Assembly: GCA_017469445.1 (NCBI GenBank)
Contig: JAFUGK010000014.1
Coordinates: 96,229 to 160,228, forward strand
Reading direction: 5' to 3'
DNA length: 64,000 bases
Origin: Clostridia bacterium
GTDB lineage: Bacteria; Bacillota; Clostridia; TANB77; CAG-508
In this document: positions 36,446-46,739 of the stretch, piece after piece
Position numbering within the stretch: position 1 is the stretch's first letter
Layout of the letters: each line of letters begins with the position of its first letter
Notes under the pieces: model-generated
Database searches by the model: none
Told to the model about the DNA's origin: nothing
The model's input: the letters and a program-made list of their open reading frames with translations, nothing else
Made by a program: the position numbers and the translations under genes

Positions 36446-38185
36446 TTACTCCTTATTTTTAAAATTCATTGATATATATATTGGTAATGTTAAAAACATT
36501 GGATAAGCATACCTAAATTCGCAAAATACAGGTGATGCTATTAATGTTAACCACAAAATGAATATTGGCAAATAAACTAAAATGTATTTATATTTCTTTT
36601 TATAAATCTTATATCCTAAGCATATTATAATTAACCAGAAACAAGCTCCTATGCTAAATATTGAAGAAATTAATGGCACATTTCGTGTTTCTGTCATTGA
36701 AATCAAATTATCTAATATTGGAATATTTATAATAGAATTATTATATATTCCTAATTCGTTTTCTCCGCTATTTCGAATTGCAGTCCAGTTTTTTGCTTCT
36801 ACATAATAATATCCATATGAATTTGAAATGAATGCTTCTATATATTCTTTTGGATATTTAAAGAGTAGATTCATCCATAAATTTATAAATTCTAATTTAT
36901 TATCTTTAAAATATTCATCATTCATACTCCATTTAACTGGGTCTGACAAAGTTGGATTATAATAATCTCCTATATTTTCTACTTTAAAAAATTTATTAAT
37001 TTCATCTATTATTTGTTCATCTAATTCTTCTCTATGTTCTTTTTCTACTCGTGCAATTTGTTGCGTTGGAACTGATAGCATCTCTACTACAGAAATTTTT
37101 GATACTTTTAAAACATCATATATCACAAAATTTATGGCAATATTTAAAATTAAAACACTTGCAACCATTGGTAACAACTTTTTCCAATATTTTCTAAGCA
37201 ATATAAACACAAATGGTATTGAAAGTATAAATACATAGAATCCATTATGTCTTATATATATCATAAAAAGTGTTATTAGTACAAATATAACAATATTTTT
37301 CTTTTTTGCGAAAAAGTTTTCAGTGTTAAGTATTAATTCAATGTATTGTATTATAAATATTGGCATAATTCCTGAAAAGAAAATATCTTTCCACATTGTT
37401 ATGCTATATATTCCATTTATTGGATAAAACATATAAAACAATAATGAAATTACTATAGTAATAAATGGTGCATTTTTCTTTTTCAAATATGATAAAACTA
37501 TTGTGCAGAAAAGTGCCATTATAACCATAGAAACTATACTATAAATTGCAATTGCAAAATTAATATTATTTGAGATTAAAAGCCCAAATTTTACAAATAT
37601 TCCAATTATTGCTGTATGTAAAATCGGATGATGATCAGAAAGTGCATCTTTCCCTAATACTTGCTCTACTTGTGATATTGAATCTGATGATAATATTCCT
37701 GGATAATAGTATAATAAGTATGGTACCCATGCTAAAAATATTAGCATAAAACATAATAGGAATAAAAATTTATTATTACTAAAAAGCTTATTTTTGCATA
37801 TTTCTAAATTCTCATAAATTTTAAACTTATGGTTTTCAAAAAAATTAAATATGTATATTATAGTTATCCAAGCTATGAAAAAATACCCTAAAACATTTAT
37901 TATTAGCCACTTATCTAGAATATTGTTAAGTGTATAATCATAATTTATACTTTTTCCTATAATCTCAACAATTGCAAATAATGTAGCAATTATTCCTGAT
38001 ATTATCCCGCTTCTTTTGTTAACAATATTAAATACATTTTTTATAGCAATATAAATAGCTACAAAAATAAATACAAATACAATATTATTGCCACCTGTAA
38101 GCAAATTATGCCAAATAAATATTGTTAATAAAAAAGCTATTATTAATGCTAATATAGGTATCTTTTTACTTTTTAACCAATTCAT
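36446..38185 (-). CDS. multi-helix membrane glycosyltransferase-like protein (DUF6020-like)
   Basis: 579 residues with about thirteen membrane helices. Segments such as SDSISQVEQVLGKDALSDHHP, ITMWKDIFFSGIMPI and YIRHNGFYVFI are seen in GT-C-fold proteins of the DUF6020 type found in wall-polymer clusters. It probably transfers sugars from polyprenyl phosphates made by the adjacent GtrB-like enzyme. It ends with a loop and final helices. Substrate unknown. Confidence 0.7.
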   Translation of the reverse strand: MNWLKSKKIPILALIIAFLLTIFIWHNLLTGGNNIVFVFIFVAIYIAIKNVFNIVNKRSGIISGIIATLFAIVEIIGKSINYDYTLNNILDKWLIINVLGYFFIAWITIIYIFNFFENHKFKIYENLEICKNKLFSNNKFLFLLCFMLIFLAWVPYLLYYYPGILSSDSISQVEQVLGKDALSDHHPILHTAIIGIFVKFGLLISNNINFAIAIYSIVSMVIMALFCTIVLSYLKKKNAPFITIVISLLFYMFYPINGIYSITMWKDIFFSGIMPIFIIQYIELILNTENFFAKKKNIVIFVLITLFMIYIRHNGFYVFILSIPFVFILLRKYWKKLLPMVASVLILNIAINFVIYDVLKVSKISVVEMLSVPTQQIARVEKEHREELDEQIIDEINKFFKVENIGDYYNPTLSDPVKWSMNDEYFKDNKLEFINLWMNLLFKYPKEYIEAFISNSYGYYYVEAKNWTAIRNSGENELGIYNNSIINIPILDNLISMTETRNVPLISSIFSIGACFWLIIICLGYKIYKKKYKYILVYLPIFILWLTLIASPVFCEFRYAYPMFLTLPIYISMNFKNKE

Positions 38186-38194
38186 TTCTACCCT

Positions 38195-40210
38195 CTATCT
38201 ATTATCATAATTATATAAAATCAATGCTGGAGTCAAAATTTTATATGTTTTATTTTCTATATTTTCAGCTATAAATTTTTTAAAATTATTTCCTAACAAT
38301 TCTTTATTTCTTTCTTGAATATAGTTTTGTGTATCTTTATCAACTCTAGATATTAATCTATTAGTATACTTATTATCTTTATATAAATTTTCTAAAATGT
38401 CTTTCATATTATCATATATATAATCAATCATTTCGTTTCTTTCTTTATCTTCTAATTTATATAATTGATTTAATATACTTTCTTCTACTCTCCAAAAATA
38501 AACATATGACACAAATTCTTCATAATTAAAATAATTTATATCAACATATTTTCTTATTCTGTCTTCAAGTAGTCTAAGAATATCAATCATATTGTAACCT
38601 ATTTTAGTTCTCATAATAGAATTTTCTCTAATATTGTATTCATAATATGGTTTATTTATATATTTTATTGTTTGAGCATTATTCATAATTATAGGATTTG
38701 TTCCTAAATCTTCAAACTTTAATCCTTCAATAAATTTTAAACCTATTTCATTGTACATATCTTTTTTTATAATTTTATTGCAATTAGATGGCATTATTGT
38801 ACTATACAATAGTTTTTTATAATTGCTTTCAAATTTTAGCCCATTATCCAAAGCTTCTGTAGGATATTTTTCATTTTCTCCATATATTGAAAGCCAATCG
38901 CATAAAACAATATCAACATTTTCAAGTAGGTATGGCTTAGCTTCTTTAAAGAAATTTTTATTTATAGTATCATCTGAATCTATTGATGCAATGTATTTTC
39001 CTTTTGCATTTTCCATAATTACATTTCTTGCATTTCCAAGTCCATGATTTTCTTGCTTTATATATCTGATTATTTCTGGATACTTATTCTTGTATTTTAA
39101 TACTACTTCTTCGCTTCCATCTGTACTTCCATCATTAACAATTAATATTTCTGTATTATCATCAATCGCATTTATAACAGATTCAATAGTCGCTCCAACA
39201 TATTTTTCTACATTATATACTGGAATTCCTACAGTTAAAAGCTTTTCATAATCAGTTTTTATATCCATTTCTTTATTGCCTATGACAAAATCTGATATAC
39301 TTTCTTTTGATTCTACAGTAAATTTATCTCTAAATTTATTGTATTCCTCAAAAATAATATCTCTATTTTCTCTAACATCTTTAACTTTTTGAGCAATTTC
39401 ATTAATATCATCATCGCTTTTTAATTGTAAATACTTAGTTAAAATTTCGTTTTCATCTATAATAGAATTATTTCCTAGTAAGCAAATTGTTCCTCTATCC
39501 ATACTTTTAATAAATAAAGAAGTATCATTATTGCAAAAATTAATATACATAACAATTTCACTATTTTCAATTATGTCATCTAGTTTTTTTATCTCAACTG
39601 CATTTATATTAAATTCTTTAACAAAATTTTTTACATCTCCACCTATATTTATAACATTTACTTTTTCATCTAGCAAGCTTATAGCACTTAACTCATTGAA
39701 ATAGCTGTGTTTAGGGTCATCACTTATATTAATTAAACCAATACCCTCCTTGTTATCCTTCATCACTTCTTTACTTTTAGGTACATCTAATTTTATATAA
39801 AAAGTATTTTCAAATTGTGGTTTAGTTATAATAAATAGGTTCTTATCTAAAATCCCTAATTTATCTATTTTCCCATTTTTGTATAATTCTACAATTGCAT
39901 CATGAAAATATAAAAAGCTATCAACAGATAATGATGCTAAATCGAAAGTAACTAATACATTAATTTTTACATTATCCTTTAAACTATTAATAATAGTTTC
40001 ATATTCTAATCTGTAATCAACCAATACTATTTCTTTTATATTATTTAAATTTACAAATTCTATAAATTTATTTGTTCCTTCTATTGTATTTTCAAATATA
40101 TACACATATTTAAAATTATATTCATATATATCTGCTATATCTTCATATTGCTTGGGTAAACAGACTAATGTATTAATATTAAAAATTAAATCTTTGTTAT
40201 TTACAATCAT
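38195..40210 (-). CDS. two-domain glycosyltransferase, C-terminal GT2
   Basis: 671 residues. The C-terminal half (about 328 on) is a GT2 domain: LTVGIPVYNVEKYVGATI, VNDGSTDGSEEV, ASIDSDDTINKN. The N-terminal half (about 1-320) is GT-B-like in pattern (alternating strands and helices, NEILTKYLQL and KVKDVRENRDI near its end) but lacks clear catalytic motifs. Strong SD AGGAGTG. It sits inside the glycan operon. Confidence 0.75.
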   Translation of the reverse strand: MIVNNKDLIFNINTLVCLPKQYEDIADIYEYNFKYVYIFENTIEGTNKFIEFVNLNNIKEIVLVDYRLEYETIINSLKDNVKINVLVTFDLASLSVDSFLYFHDAIVELYKNGKIDKLGILDKNLFIITKPQFENTFYIKLDVPKSKEVMKDNKEGIGLINISDDPKHSYFNELSAISLLDEKVNVINIGGDVKNFVKEFNINAVEIKKLDDIIENSEIVMYINFCNNDTSLFIKSMDRGTICLLGNNSIIDENEILTKYLQLKSDDDINEIAQKVKDVRENRDIIFEEYNKFRDKFTVESKESISDFVIGNKEMDIKTDYEKLLTVGIPVYNVEKYVGATIESVINAIDDNTEILIVNDGSTDGSEEVVLKYKNKYPEIIRYIKQENHGLGNARNVIMENAKGKYIASIDSDDTINKNFFKEAKPYLLENVDIVLCDWLSIYGENEKYPTEALDNGLKFESNYKKLLYSTIMPSNCNKIIKKDMYNEIGLKFIEGLKFEDLGTNPIIMNNAQTIKYINKPYYEYNIRENSIMRTKIGYNMIDILRLLEDRIRKYVDINYFNYEEFVSYVYFWRVEESILNQLYKLEDKERNEMIDYIYDNMKDILENLYKDNKYTNRLISRVDKDTQNYIQERNKELLGNNFKKFIAENIENKTYKILTPALILYNYDNR

Positions 40211-40219
40211 TTTGCACTC

Positions 40220-42037
40220 CTACATTTTTATAAATTCTTCAACCTGTTTTCTACTTAAATCTAAATTGTCTTTTGAGAATTGATTATATAGTTCAATTAT
40301 TCTATTTCTTTCTTTAATACATAATAATATTTTGTTTTTTATTTCTTCAATATCAGTTTCATTATTTATTACTATATATTTTTCAAGTTCTTTTCCCTTA
40401 AAATAATGATGATTATTCCCTGTAATACAAGGTACACCAAGCTCCATACTTTCTAGTGGAAGCATAGGTGCACATTCAGAAGCAGTAACATATAAGTTAA
40501 CATCATTTTGTGCCATTCTTTGCATTAATTCTTCTCTTGGAATTGCTTTATCTACACCAGTTACTTCAATATCATATTGCTTAGAAAATTTAACAGCTTC
40601 ATCATTTAAAGGTACCATATCCATAACAGCATTATCTAAAAGCTTAATTGCTGCCATTTGTGAATACATATTCTTACGCCAATTATTGCATTTTGCTGCA
40701 TAAATTCCAATTTTTATTTTATTGTCATTCCTTTTTTCTTTTTTTACATTTGGAACCCCAGATACTTTATTAGATATAAAAAATGCTTTATATCCCTGTT
40801 TATTATAAAACTCCATTAAACTTTCTTTACAAGTTCCCATTACACTAATAATACCTTTTTTATGCAAATGGATTATTTCTAAATTTCTTTGCCATCCATA
40901 TGAATCTAATATTTGAGAATGACTTCCGTGCCAAAAAGTTTTTAGCTTAATATTTTTATTTCTCTTTTTTAATTCTTTAGCTAACTTTTCCCAGCCAATT
41001 GCAAAAGCGCTAAAAATAACCTGATTAATGTTAGTTTCTATTATTGTATTTGCAACTAATTTTATATCTTTTTTTCTATAAATTTCATTACAATCTATTG
41101 GGTTTTCAAAAAGTTCTCTAGTAGAACTTGTAACACCAGACCAATCTCCATTGTGTAATACAATATATTGCTTGTCTTTGCATTTTTTAATATTTTCTAA
41201 GGTTTTTTCAAATCTTTCCATATATTCAGGCGTAATCATTGCCATTTTTCTTTTATGGTGCCTGTATAAAACAATTGGAAATAGTGGTATTCTTAAAGCA
41301 TGAAGTATATGCCACTTAACTTTACTTCCAATGTTTAAAATTTTATTTGCACCTGATTTTCCAAATATTCTAACCAGCATCATGTCTCTTCTATCTCTTG
41401 CAGGTAGCCAACTAGCATCAAAATAATGTATCATACATGTATTATCTGTAAAAACATTGTTATCTCTATGGAAACTATATGGATAAAAATAGTCTCTTGG
41501 ATATATTGTTATTCCATGTTCTAATGTTTGTACTTTGTTTATTCCTCTTTTTAAATCTAAATTATCTAAAATTTCACTAATCATTATTGGAATACTAAAT
41601 TCAGTTATTTTATCAGGTTCAAATTTTTTAAAACTTCTATATTTTTTTAATAGTTCTGTAGTTAAAAATGATCCTTTTTCTTTTTCATACCATACTGCTG
41701 AATTTATATACTTATCATCTTCAAATCCTAAAAAGGTTGTATCCTTCTCAAGAAATTTTGAAATATCTTTTGTTACTTCCATATCTGTATCAAAATAAAT
41801 TCCACCATATTCATTTAAAGCTTTTGTTCTTGTATAATCTGCTACAAATGCCCATTTTTTATTTTCATATGCCCCTTTTATAAAAGGACATTCTTCTAAG
41901 TCTACGTTTTCTTCAGACCATTTTATTATCTTATAATCTGGCAAAAACTTTTTCCAACTTTTCATACATTTTTTAGCTAATTTTGGCAATGGCTTGTCAC
42001 CAAACCAACAATAATGTATTATTTTTTCCATGCCCAA
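40220..42037 (-). CDS. GT32-like plus GT4-like fusion glycosyltransferase
   Basis: 605 residues. TTG at 42037 follows GGAAGG at good spacing; an ATG six bases on is possible. N-terminal GT32/TcdA-TcdB-like domain: IHYCWFGDKPLPKLAKKCM, WAFVADYTRTKALNEYGG, IYFDTDMEV (DXD). The C-terminal part (about 285-605) resembles GT-B/GT4 with ESMELGVPCITGNNHHYF near its end. Two sugars may be added by one protein. Part of the operon. Confidence 0.78.
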   Translation of the reverse strand: MGMEKIIHYCWFGDKPLPKLAKKCMKSWKKFLPDYKIIKWSEENVDLEECPFIKGAYENKKWAFVADYTRTKALNEYGGIYFDTDMEVTKDISKFLEKDTTFLGFEDDKYINSAVWYEKEKGSFLTTELLKKYRSFKKFEPDKITEFSIPIMISEILDNLDLKRGINKVQTLEHGITIYPRDYFYPYSFHRDNNVFTDNTCMIHYFDASWLPARDRRDMMLVRIFGKSGANKILNIGSKVKWHILHALRIPLFPIVLYRHHKRKMAMITPEYMERFEKTLENIKKCKDKQYIVLHNGDWSGVTSSTRELFENPIDCNEIYRKKDIKLVANTIIETNINQVIFSAFAIGWEKLAKELKKRNKNIKLKTFWHGSHSQILDSYGWQRNLEIIHLHKKGIISVMGTCKESLMEFYNKQGYKAFFISNKVSGVPNVKKEKRNDNKIKIGIYAAKCNNWRKNMYSQMAAIKLLDNAVMDMVPLNDEAVKFSKQYDIEVTGVDKAIPREELMQRMAQNDVNLYVTASECAPMLPLESMELGVPCITGNNHHYFKGKELEKYIVINNETDIEEIKNKILLCIKERNRIIELYNQFSKDNLDLSRKQVEEFIKM

Positions 42038-42054
42038 TGTTCAATCCTTCCTAT

Positions 42055-42829
42055 TTATAATTGCTCTGCAAATCCTTTTTGTAATTTTCTAAATATCATA
42101 TATCCAAATATTAATAAAACTATAGATATAGCAAATAAAATTCCCAAATGATAAAAATCTGGCATTTGTTGATAATAGAAAATATCTCTATATCCGTCAA
42201 TTATGTATGTCATAGGATTTAATTTCATTATTATTTGTAAATTAGCAGGTAATTGATCTACCCTATATACAATTGGTGTTGCATAAAATGCTGCCATTAA
42301 AACTACTCCAATAATATGTTCTAAATCCCTTATATAAACTGTTACAGCAGAAACTATAAATGCAATTCCTAGTATAAGTACATACTGAATAATCAAAATA
42401 ACTGGATATAATAAAGCATACCAAGTTAGTCCTAGCCCTGAAATGAAGCATAATACAATAATTATTATGGTTGAAATTAAAAAATTAATTGTATTACTTG
42501 TTACTACGGATATTGGCAATATTTCTCTTGGGAAATACACTTTCTGTATTATATTTCCGATTTGCAACTACAGTAAAATCTGCTTGTTGAATAGCAGATG
42601 TAAAAAAAGTCCATGGAATTAGTGCTACACACACATAAATATGGTATGTAGGATTACCTCCTCCTAATAAACTTCCAAAAATTACTGAATACACAACAAG
42701 TTGTAGAAGCGGATTTAGAAATGACCATAGTACACCCAAAAATGAATTTTTGTATCTACCTCTTACTTCTTTTTGTACATTTGTTTTTAATAATTCTCTA
42801 TATTTATATAATTCTTTAAATATTCCCAC
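42055..42829 (-). CDS. wzm: polysaccharide ABC exporter permease, +1 shift at CGG
   Basis: 257 residues when the C of CGG at 42559 is skipped (residue 91, AAT CGG AAA to GGA AAT). The joined segment reads ADFTVVANGNIIQKVYFPRE, which is the conserved TagG/Wzm sequence; length matches the family. Six membrane helices. Start is GTG at 42829, eight bases after GAGAGGAG. Without the shift the protein stops within about 20 codons. It pairs with wzt just upstream to export the lipid-linked glycan. Confidence 0.87.
42557..42559 (-). other. CGG +1 recoding site 4 (wzm)
   Basis: AAT CGG AAA in frame 0; skipping C gives GGA AAT ATA and the family sequence continues. Confidence 0.87.
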
Positions 42830-42850
42830 TTTATGTACTCCTCTCACAAT

Positions 42851-43585
42851 TTAAGCAGTTTCTCTAATATATGCATCAGTAACAGTTTTTACATCTCCAT
42901 CCATCTTTATTTCGCCTTGATGTAGCCAAACAGCTCTAGTGCAAAATCTATTAACTGTATCCATTCCATGTGTAACTATTACAATTGTTTTTCCTTGTTC
43001 TTTTAAATCCTCAATTTTTTTATAGCATTTTTCTTGAAAATGTTGATCCCCAACAGATAAAATTTCATCTACTAGTAATATATCTGCATCAACATTTATT
43101 GCAACAGAAAAAGCTAATCTCATATACATACCAGATGAATATGTTCTAACTGGGTTATCTATATATCCTTCTAATTCAGAAAATTCTATTATTTGATTAA
43201 GCCTTTTATCTATTTCTTTCTTTGTTAATCCAAAAATAGATGCATTAAAATATATGTTTTCTCTTCCTGAAAAATCCGGGTGAAAACCTGCACCTAATTC
43301 TAGCAAAGATGTTAACTTTCCATTAGTAGTTATTTTTCCCTTGTTTGGATAAATAATTTTTGTCATAAGTTTAAGCAAAGTAGATTTACCACTTCCATTT
43401 ACTCCTATTAATCCAACGACTTCACCTTTTTTTATATTTAGGTTAATTCCTTTTAATATTTCTCTTACTTCTTTTTTACTTTTATTCCAAAACAATATTT
43501 TTTCTTTAATAGTATTTGTCCTGTCATAATAAACATTGAAATTCTTATATACATTTTCAACGATTATTGCGTTTTCAGAATCCAT
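42851..43585 (-). CDS. wzt: polysaccharide ABC exporter ATP-binding protein
   Basis: 244 residues. ABC ATPase with Walker A GVNGSGKSTL, signature YSSGMYMRL and Walker B DILLVDEILSVGD, plus switch His in VTHGMD. The family-specific KIIYPNKGKI and FSGRENIYFN segments are those of TagH/Wzt. The C-terminal carbohydrate-binding domain of long Wzt is absent, so export is probably coupled through a lipid-linked precursor. Immediately followed by wzm. Confidence 0.92.
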   Translation of the reverse strand: MDSENAIIVENVYKNFNVYYDRTNTIKEKILFWNKSKKEVREILKGINLNIKKGEVVGLIGVNGSGKSTLLKLMTKIIYPNKGKITTNGKLTSLLELGAGFHPDFSGRENIYFNASIFGLTKKEIDKRLNQIIEFSELEGYIDNPVRTYSSGMYMRLAFSVAINVDADILLVDEILSVGDQHFQEKCYKKIEDLKEQGKTIVIVTHGMDTVNRFCTRAVWLHQGEIKMDGDVKTVTDAYIRETA

Positions 43586-43649
43586 TTTTTACCCCTTTTC
43601 TACTTTTTAGTTTTATTGCCCCAATATTATAACATAAGTAACCTAATTT

Positions 43650-45620
43650 TTATAGTATTTTTTCTATTTTTTTAATTATATTTTGATTAAATTCTTCCGG
43701 GTTAAACTTTTCTTTTATTTCATATCCATTTTCAATAAATTCTTGCATTGCTTCTTTTATATCTTTTACATTTTTCTGTGTTACTATTCCAAATTTATTT
43801 TCTATATCTAACAAGCTATCAGATACATTTGTAGTGATAATCGGCTTATTTAATACTTTAGACTCAATATAAACAACTGGGTACCCCTCATATTCTGAAG
43901 TCAAAATAACACAATCCGCTACTAAAAAATATGGATATGGATTTTTCTGCATACCACAGAAAATAACATAACTTTGCAAGTTATATTCCTCAACCATTTT
44001 TTTATATAAATCTGTATCTTTGCCTTCTCCAACCATTAAAATTCTAAATTTAAAATGTTCTTCCTTTAAAATTCTTGCAGCTTCAATTAATCTTGTAAGT
44101 TTTTTTGATTCTTCATCATGCCTACATACACTTAAAAAAGTAGGATCATAATGTTTGTACATATTAATTTTTTCATGGGATTTTTCTAGTATTTCTTTGT
44201 AATTTACCAAGTTGTTAATAACAATAGTTCTATTTTCCATATCTGGAAACACATGCAAAAATGCATCTTTAGCATCTTCTGATATGCATACTATATTTTT
44301 AAATTTATTATATTTTACACTATTAAAAAACCTTTTTATTTTATCTATATTATTTTTATATAACACTAAATAGTTTGAGTGAATCCATAATGTATTATTT
44401 TTTGAAGCTGTTCTTGCCATAAATGAAGCGGGTCTTGAATATGTTGCAAAAGATATAGCTGCATCAAATTTATTTTTGTAATTTAATATAAACTTTATCC
44501 TTTTAGAAAAATTTTGTATTTTTCTTTTAAATACATTTTTATTTGTAGATGGTGTATATTCAATAATTTCTACTTTAGAATCTACTTTATCTAAAAAAGT
44601 ACCTATTTTTTCTTCTAGAGCAAGTGTTACTCTGTACTTTTGACTTAAATTATTAACTAAGTTAACAAGTGCAGTTTCTATGCCACCAACTTCTAAAGTC
44701 CAAGAAGAAATAAATATTTTCTTTTCAGGATTTTTTATTGTTAATTTTGTTTTTATGCATCCAGGCACATATAAAGCAACAATTAAAAATTTGTTCAATC
44801 TACCTTTAACATGTTTTATGATTTTTTTCTTTTTAGTAAGATAACTAAATAATATATAATGTTTTATTGCATACATTCTTTTGCTAAATAAAATTTCACT
44901 TGTATCAGAATTTAATATTTCCTCAAAATATTTCATATATCCTTTAGGATTTTCTATAAAAGTTTTCTTTATATTTTTTGTATATCCATCAGTTTGATAA
45001 TCCCCTATAACTAATGGCTCATTTATAGAAAGTACTTTATAGTCTTTGTCCATTTCATGGTACATTCTAGCTTCTGTAACAAATTTTTCGCCAGGTTCTA
45101 TTATGTGTTTATATTGTTTTCTAATTTTAGAATTAAATAGTATTATCTTTTCTCCTTGTATATCTTCTTTAAAATACAAATCAAACATAGTTGTTTTATA
45201 GTTATCTTCTTTAAATTTCTTGCCACTTATTTCTCCTGAAGCATCACATTTTAAAAATAGCAATGCATATAGTTCTTTATCATTATCTAATTTACTTATA
45301 TTATTTTTTATAATTTCAAATGCATTGTTTGCAAAATGATCATCTGAATCACAATCGATTATATAATCACCTGTAGAAAGCTCTACTAAAGTGTTTATTG
45401 CTGACATTTTACCTTGATTTTCTTGATAATAATATGTTAAATTTATTTTCCTTTCCTTAGCAAAACTTTCAACAACCTCGTATGTATTATCTGTAGAGCC
45501 ATCATCCATTATTAGCCATTCAAAATCCAGATTATATTTTAAATTATTTTTTAGACTTTCATAGAGTTCTGGCAACCTATTTGCCCTATTGTATGTTGCT
45601 GTTAATATAGATAATTTCAT
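43650..45620 (-). CDS. GT2-GT4 fusion glycosyltransferase
   Basis: 656 residues. N-terminal GT2 (about 1-250): LSILTATYNRANRLPELYES, MDDGSTDNTYEV, DYIIDCDSDDHFA. C-terminal GT4 (about 300-656): SSWTLEVGGIETALVNLVNN, VCRHDEESKKLTRLIEAARI, EGYPVVYIESKVLNKPI. The two domains likely act in sequence on one chain. SD AAGGGGA. Operon member. Confidence 0.88.
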   Translation of the reverse strand: MKLSILTATYNRANRLPELYESLKNNLKYNLDFEWLIMDDGSTDNTYEVVESFAKERKINLTYYYQENQGKMSAINTLVELSTGDYIIDCDSDDHFANNAFEIIKNNISKLDNDKELYALLFLKCDASGEISGKKFKEDNYKTTMFDLYFKEDIQGEKIILFNSKIRKQYKHIIEPGEKFVTEARMYHEMDKDYKVLSINEPLVIGDYQTDGYTKNIKKTFIENPKGYMKYFEEILNSDTSEILFSKRMYAIKHYILFSYLTKKKKIIKHVKGRLNKFLIVALYVPGCIKTKLTIKNPEKKIFISSWTLEVGGIETALVNLVNNLSQKYRVTLALEEKIGTFLDKVDSKVEIIEYTPSTNKNVFKRKIQNFSKRIKFILNYKNKFDAAISFATYSRPASFMARTASKNNTLWIHSNYLVLYKNNIDKIKRFFNSVKYNKFKNIVCISEDAKDAFLHVFPDMENRTIVINNLVNYKEILEKSHEKINMYKHYDPTFLSVCRHDEESKKLTRLIEAARILKEEHFKFRILMVGEGKDTDLYKKMVEEYNLQSYVIFCGMQKNPYPYFLVADCVILTSEYEGYPVVYIESKVLNKPIITTNVSDSLLDIENKFGIVTQKNVKDIKEAMQEFIENGYEIKEKFNPEEFNQNIIKKIEKIL

Positions 45621-45632
45621 TCTATATCCCCT

Positions 45633-46739
45633 TTATTCTTTAATTATTTTTTTGATTTGTTCTAAAATTTCTAAATTATTATAATTTTGTAAATTATAAT
45701 TTGTTTTTAAATATTCTTCCTTGTTTTTTAATAATTTGCTTAGTCCTATGTAAATAGCTTCTTCATCATTATCTAAAATCATTCTATTATTATAATTTTG
45801 TAAGGTTTCTCTTGCAGAAGTATCTGTTATAATTATAAACTTTTCAAGTATTTGTGCTTCTAGCAAAACCATTGGATATCCTTCATAATTAGATAAAAGT
45901 GCAAAGCAATCAGCTTTTTTTATAAAAGGATACGGATTTTCTTTTTGACCTAATAAAATAAAACTTTTACCAACCTTTTTTTCTTCAATTAGGTTTTGTA
46001 AGTATTCTTTTTCTGGTCCATCTCCAATTATATAAATATTGTGGTTTAAACCGTTTTTAATCAATTTACTATGTACTTTAATTAATCTATCTATAGCTTT
46101 TTGTTTAACTAATCTTGCTACTGAAATAATATTAAATTCTTCATCTTTTAAAGGCACATTTGCATATTCATTAGACTTTTCTATAACCTTGTCAATATCT
46201 ATATAATTATATATTACATATTTATCATTGTCTAGATTATATGTATCTTCAAATTTTTCTTTATTATCTCTACTTACAAATACTAATTTATCATAAACAT
46301 TATATGCTTTTTTATCAGCTTTCTTTTTTAAGTTGGCTTTTAAACCAGTTCCATATACTTTAGTAATATCATTATGTATCCAAGCAATCTTTTTTACACT
46401 TCTATTTTCACACGCAAACAACCTAGTTATAGGTCCTTCTAAAAAAGCAATTTCAACATCATAATTATTTCTTATTTGCTTATTATAAATTTGTTTTTTT
46501 AATAATAATAGTTTCATAGATATTAATAACTTTTGAACCTTATTCAATTCCTCATACTTCTTCTTAAATAAAGACTGTATCTTTATATTAGAGTTTAGTT
46601 GTTTTTCCATTCCTGCATTAGAATATATTGTAAAAATTGTAATATCAAATTCAGTATATAGCTTATTTACAATATCTACTAAAACTCTTTCAGCTCCTCC
46701 AAATTGGAGACTGGTTATGCCGAATATTATTTTCTTCAC
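45633..46739 (-). CDS. GT4 glycosyltransferase
   Basis: 368 residues from a GTG that overlaps the preceding stop by four bases (GTGA). GT-B fold with N-terminal GITSLQFGGAERVLVDIVN and C-terminal VARLVKQKAIDRLI, GDGPEKEYLQ, EGYPMVLLEAQIL. A retaining sugar transferase, donor unknown. Member of the glycan operon. Confidence 0.9.
   Translation of the reverse strand: MKKIIFGITSLQFGGAERVLVDIVNKLYTEFDITIFTIYSNAGMEKQLNSNIKIQSLFKKKYEELNKVQKLLISMKLLLLKKQIYNKQIRNNYDVEIAFLEGPITRLFACENRSVKKIAWIHNDITKVYGTGLKANLKKKADKKAYNVYDKLVFVSRDNKEKFEDTYNLDNDKYVIYNYIDIDKVIEKSNEYANVPLKDEEFNIISVARLVKQKAIDRLIKVHSKLIKNGLNHNIYIIGDGPEKEYLQNLIEEKKVGKSFILLGQKENPYPFIKKADCFALLSNYEGYPMVLLEAQILEKFIIITDTSARETLQNYNNRMILDNDEEAIYIGLSKLLKNKEEYLKTNYNLQNYNNLEILEQIKKIIKE

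Noticed and set aside
42055..42567. Two separate short permease genes
   Set aside because: The second has no binding site and starts mid-domain; joined by the CGG shift they match one Wzm.
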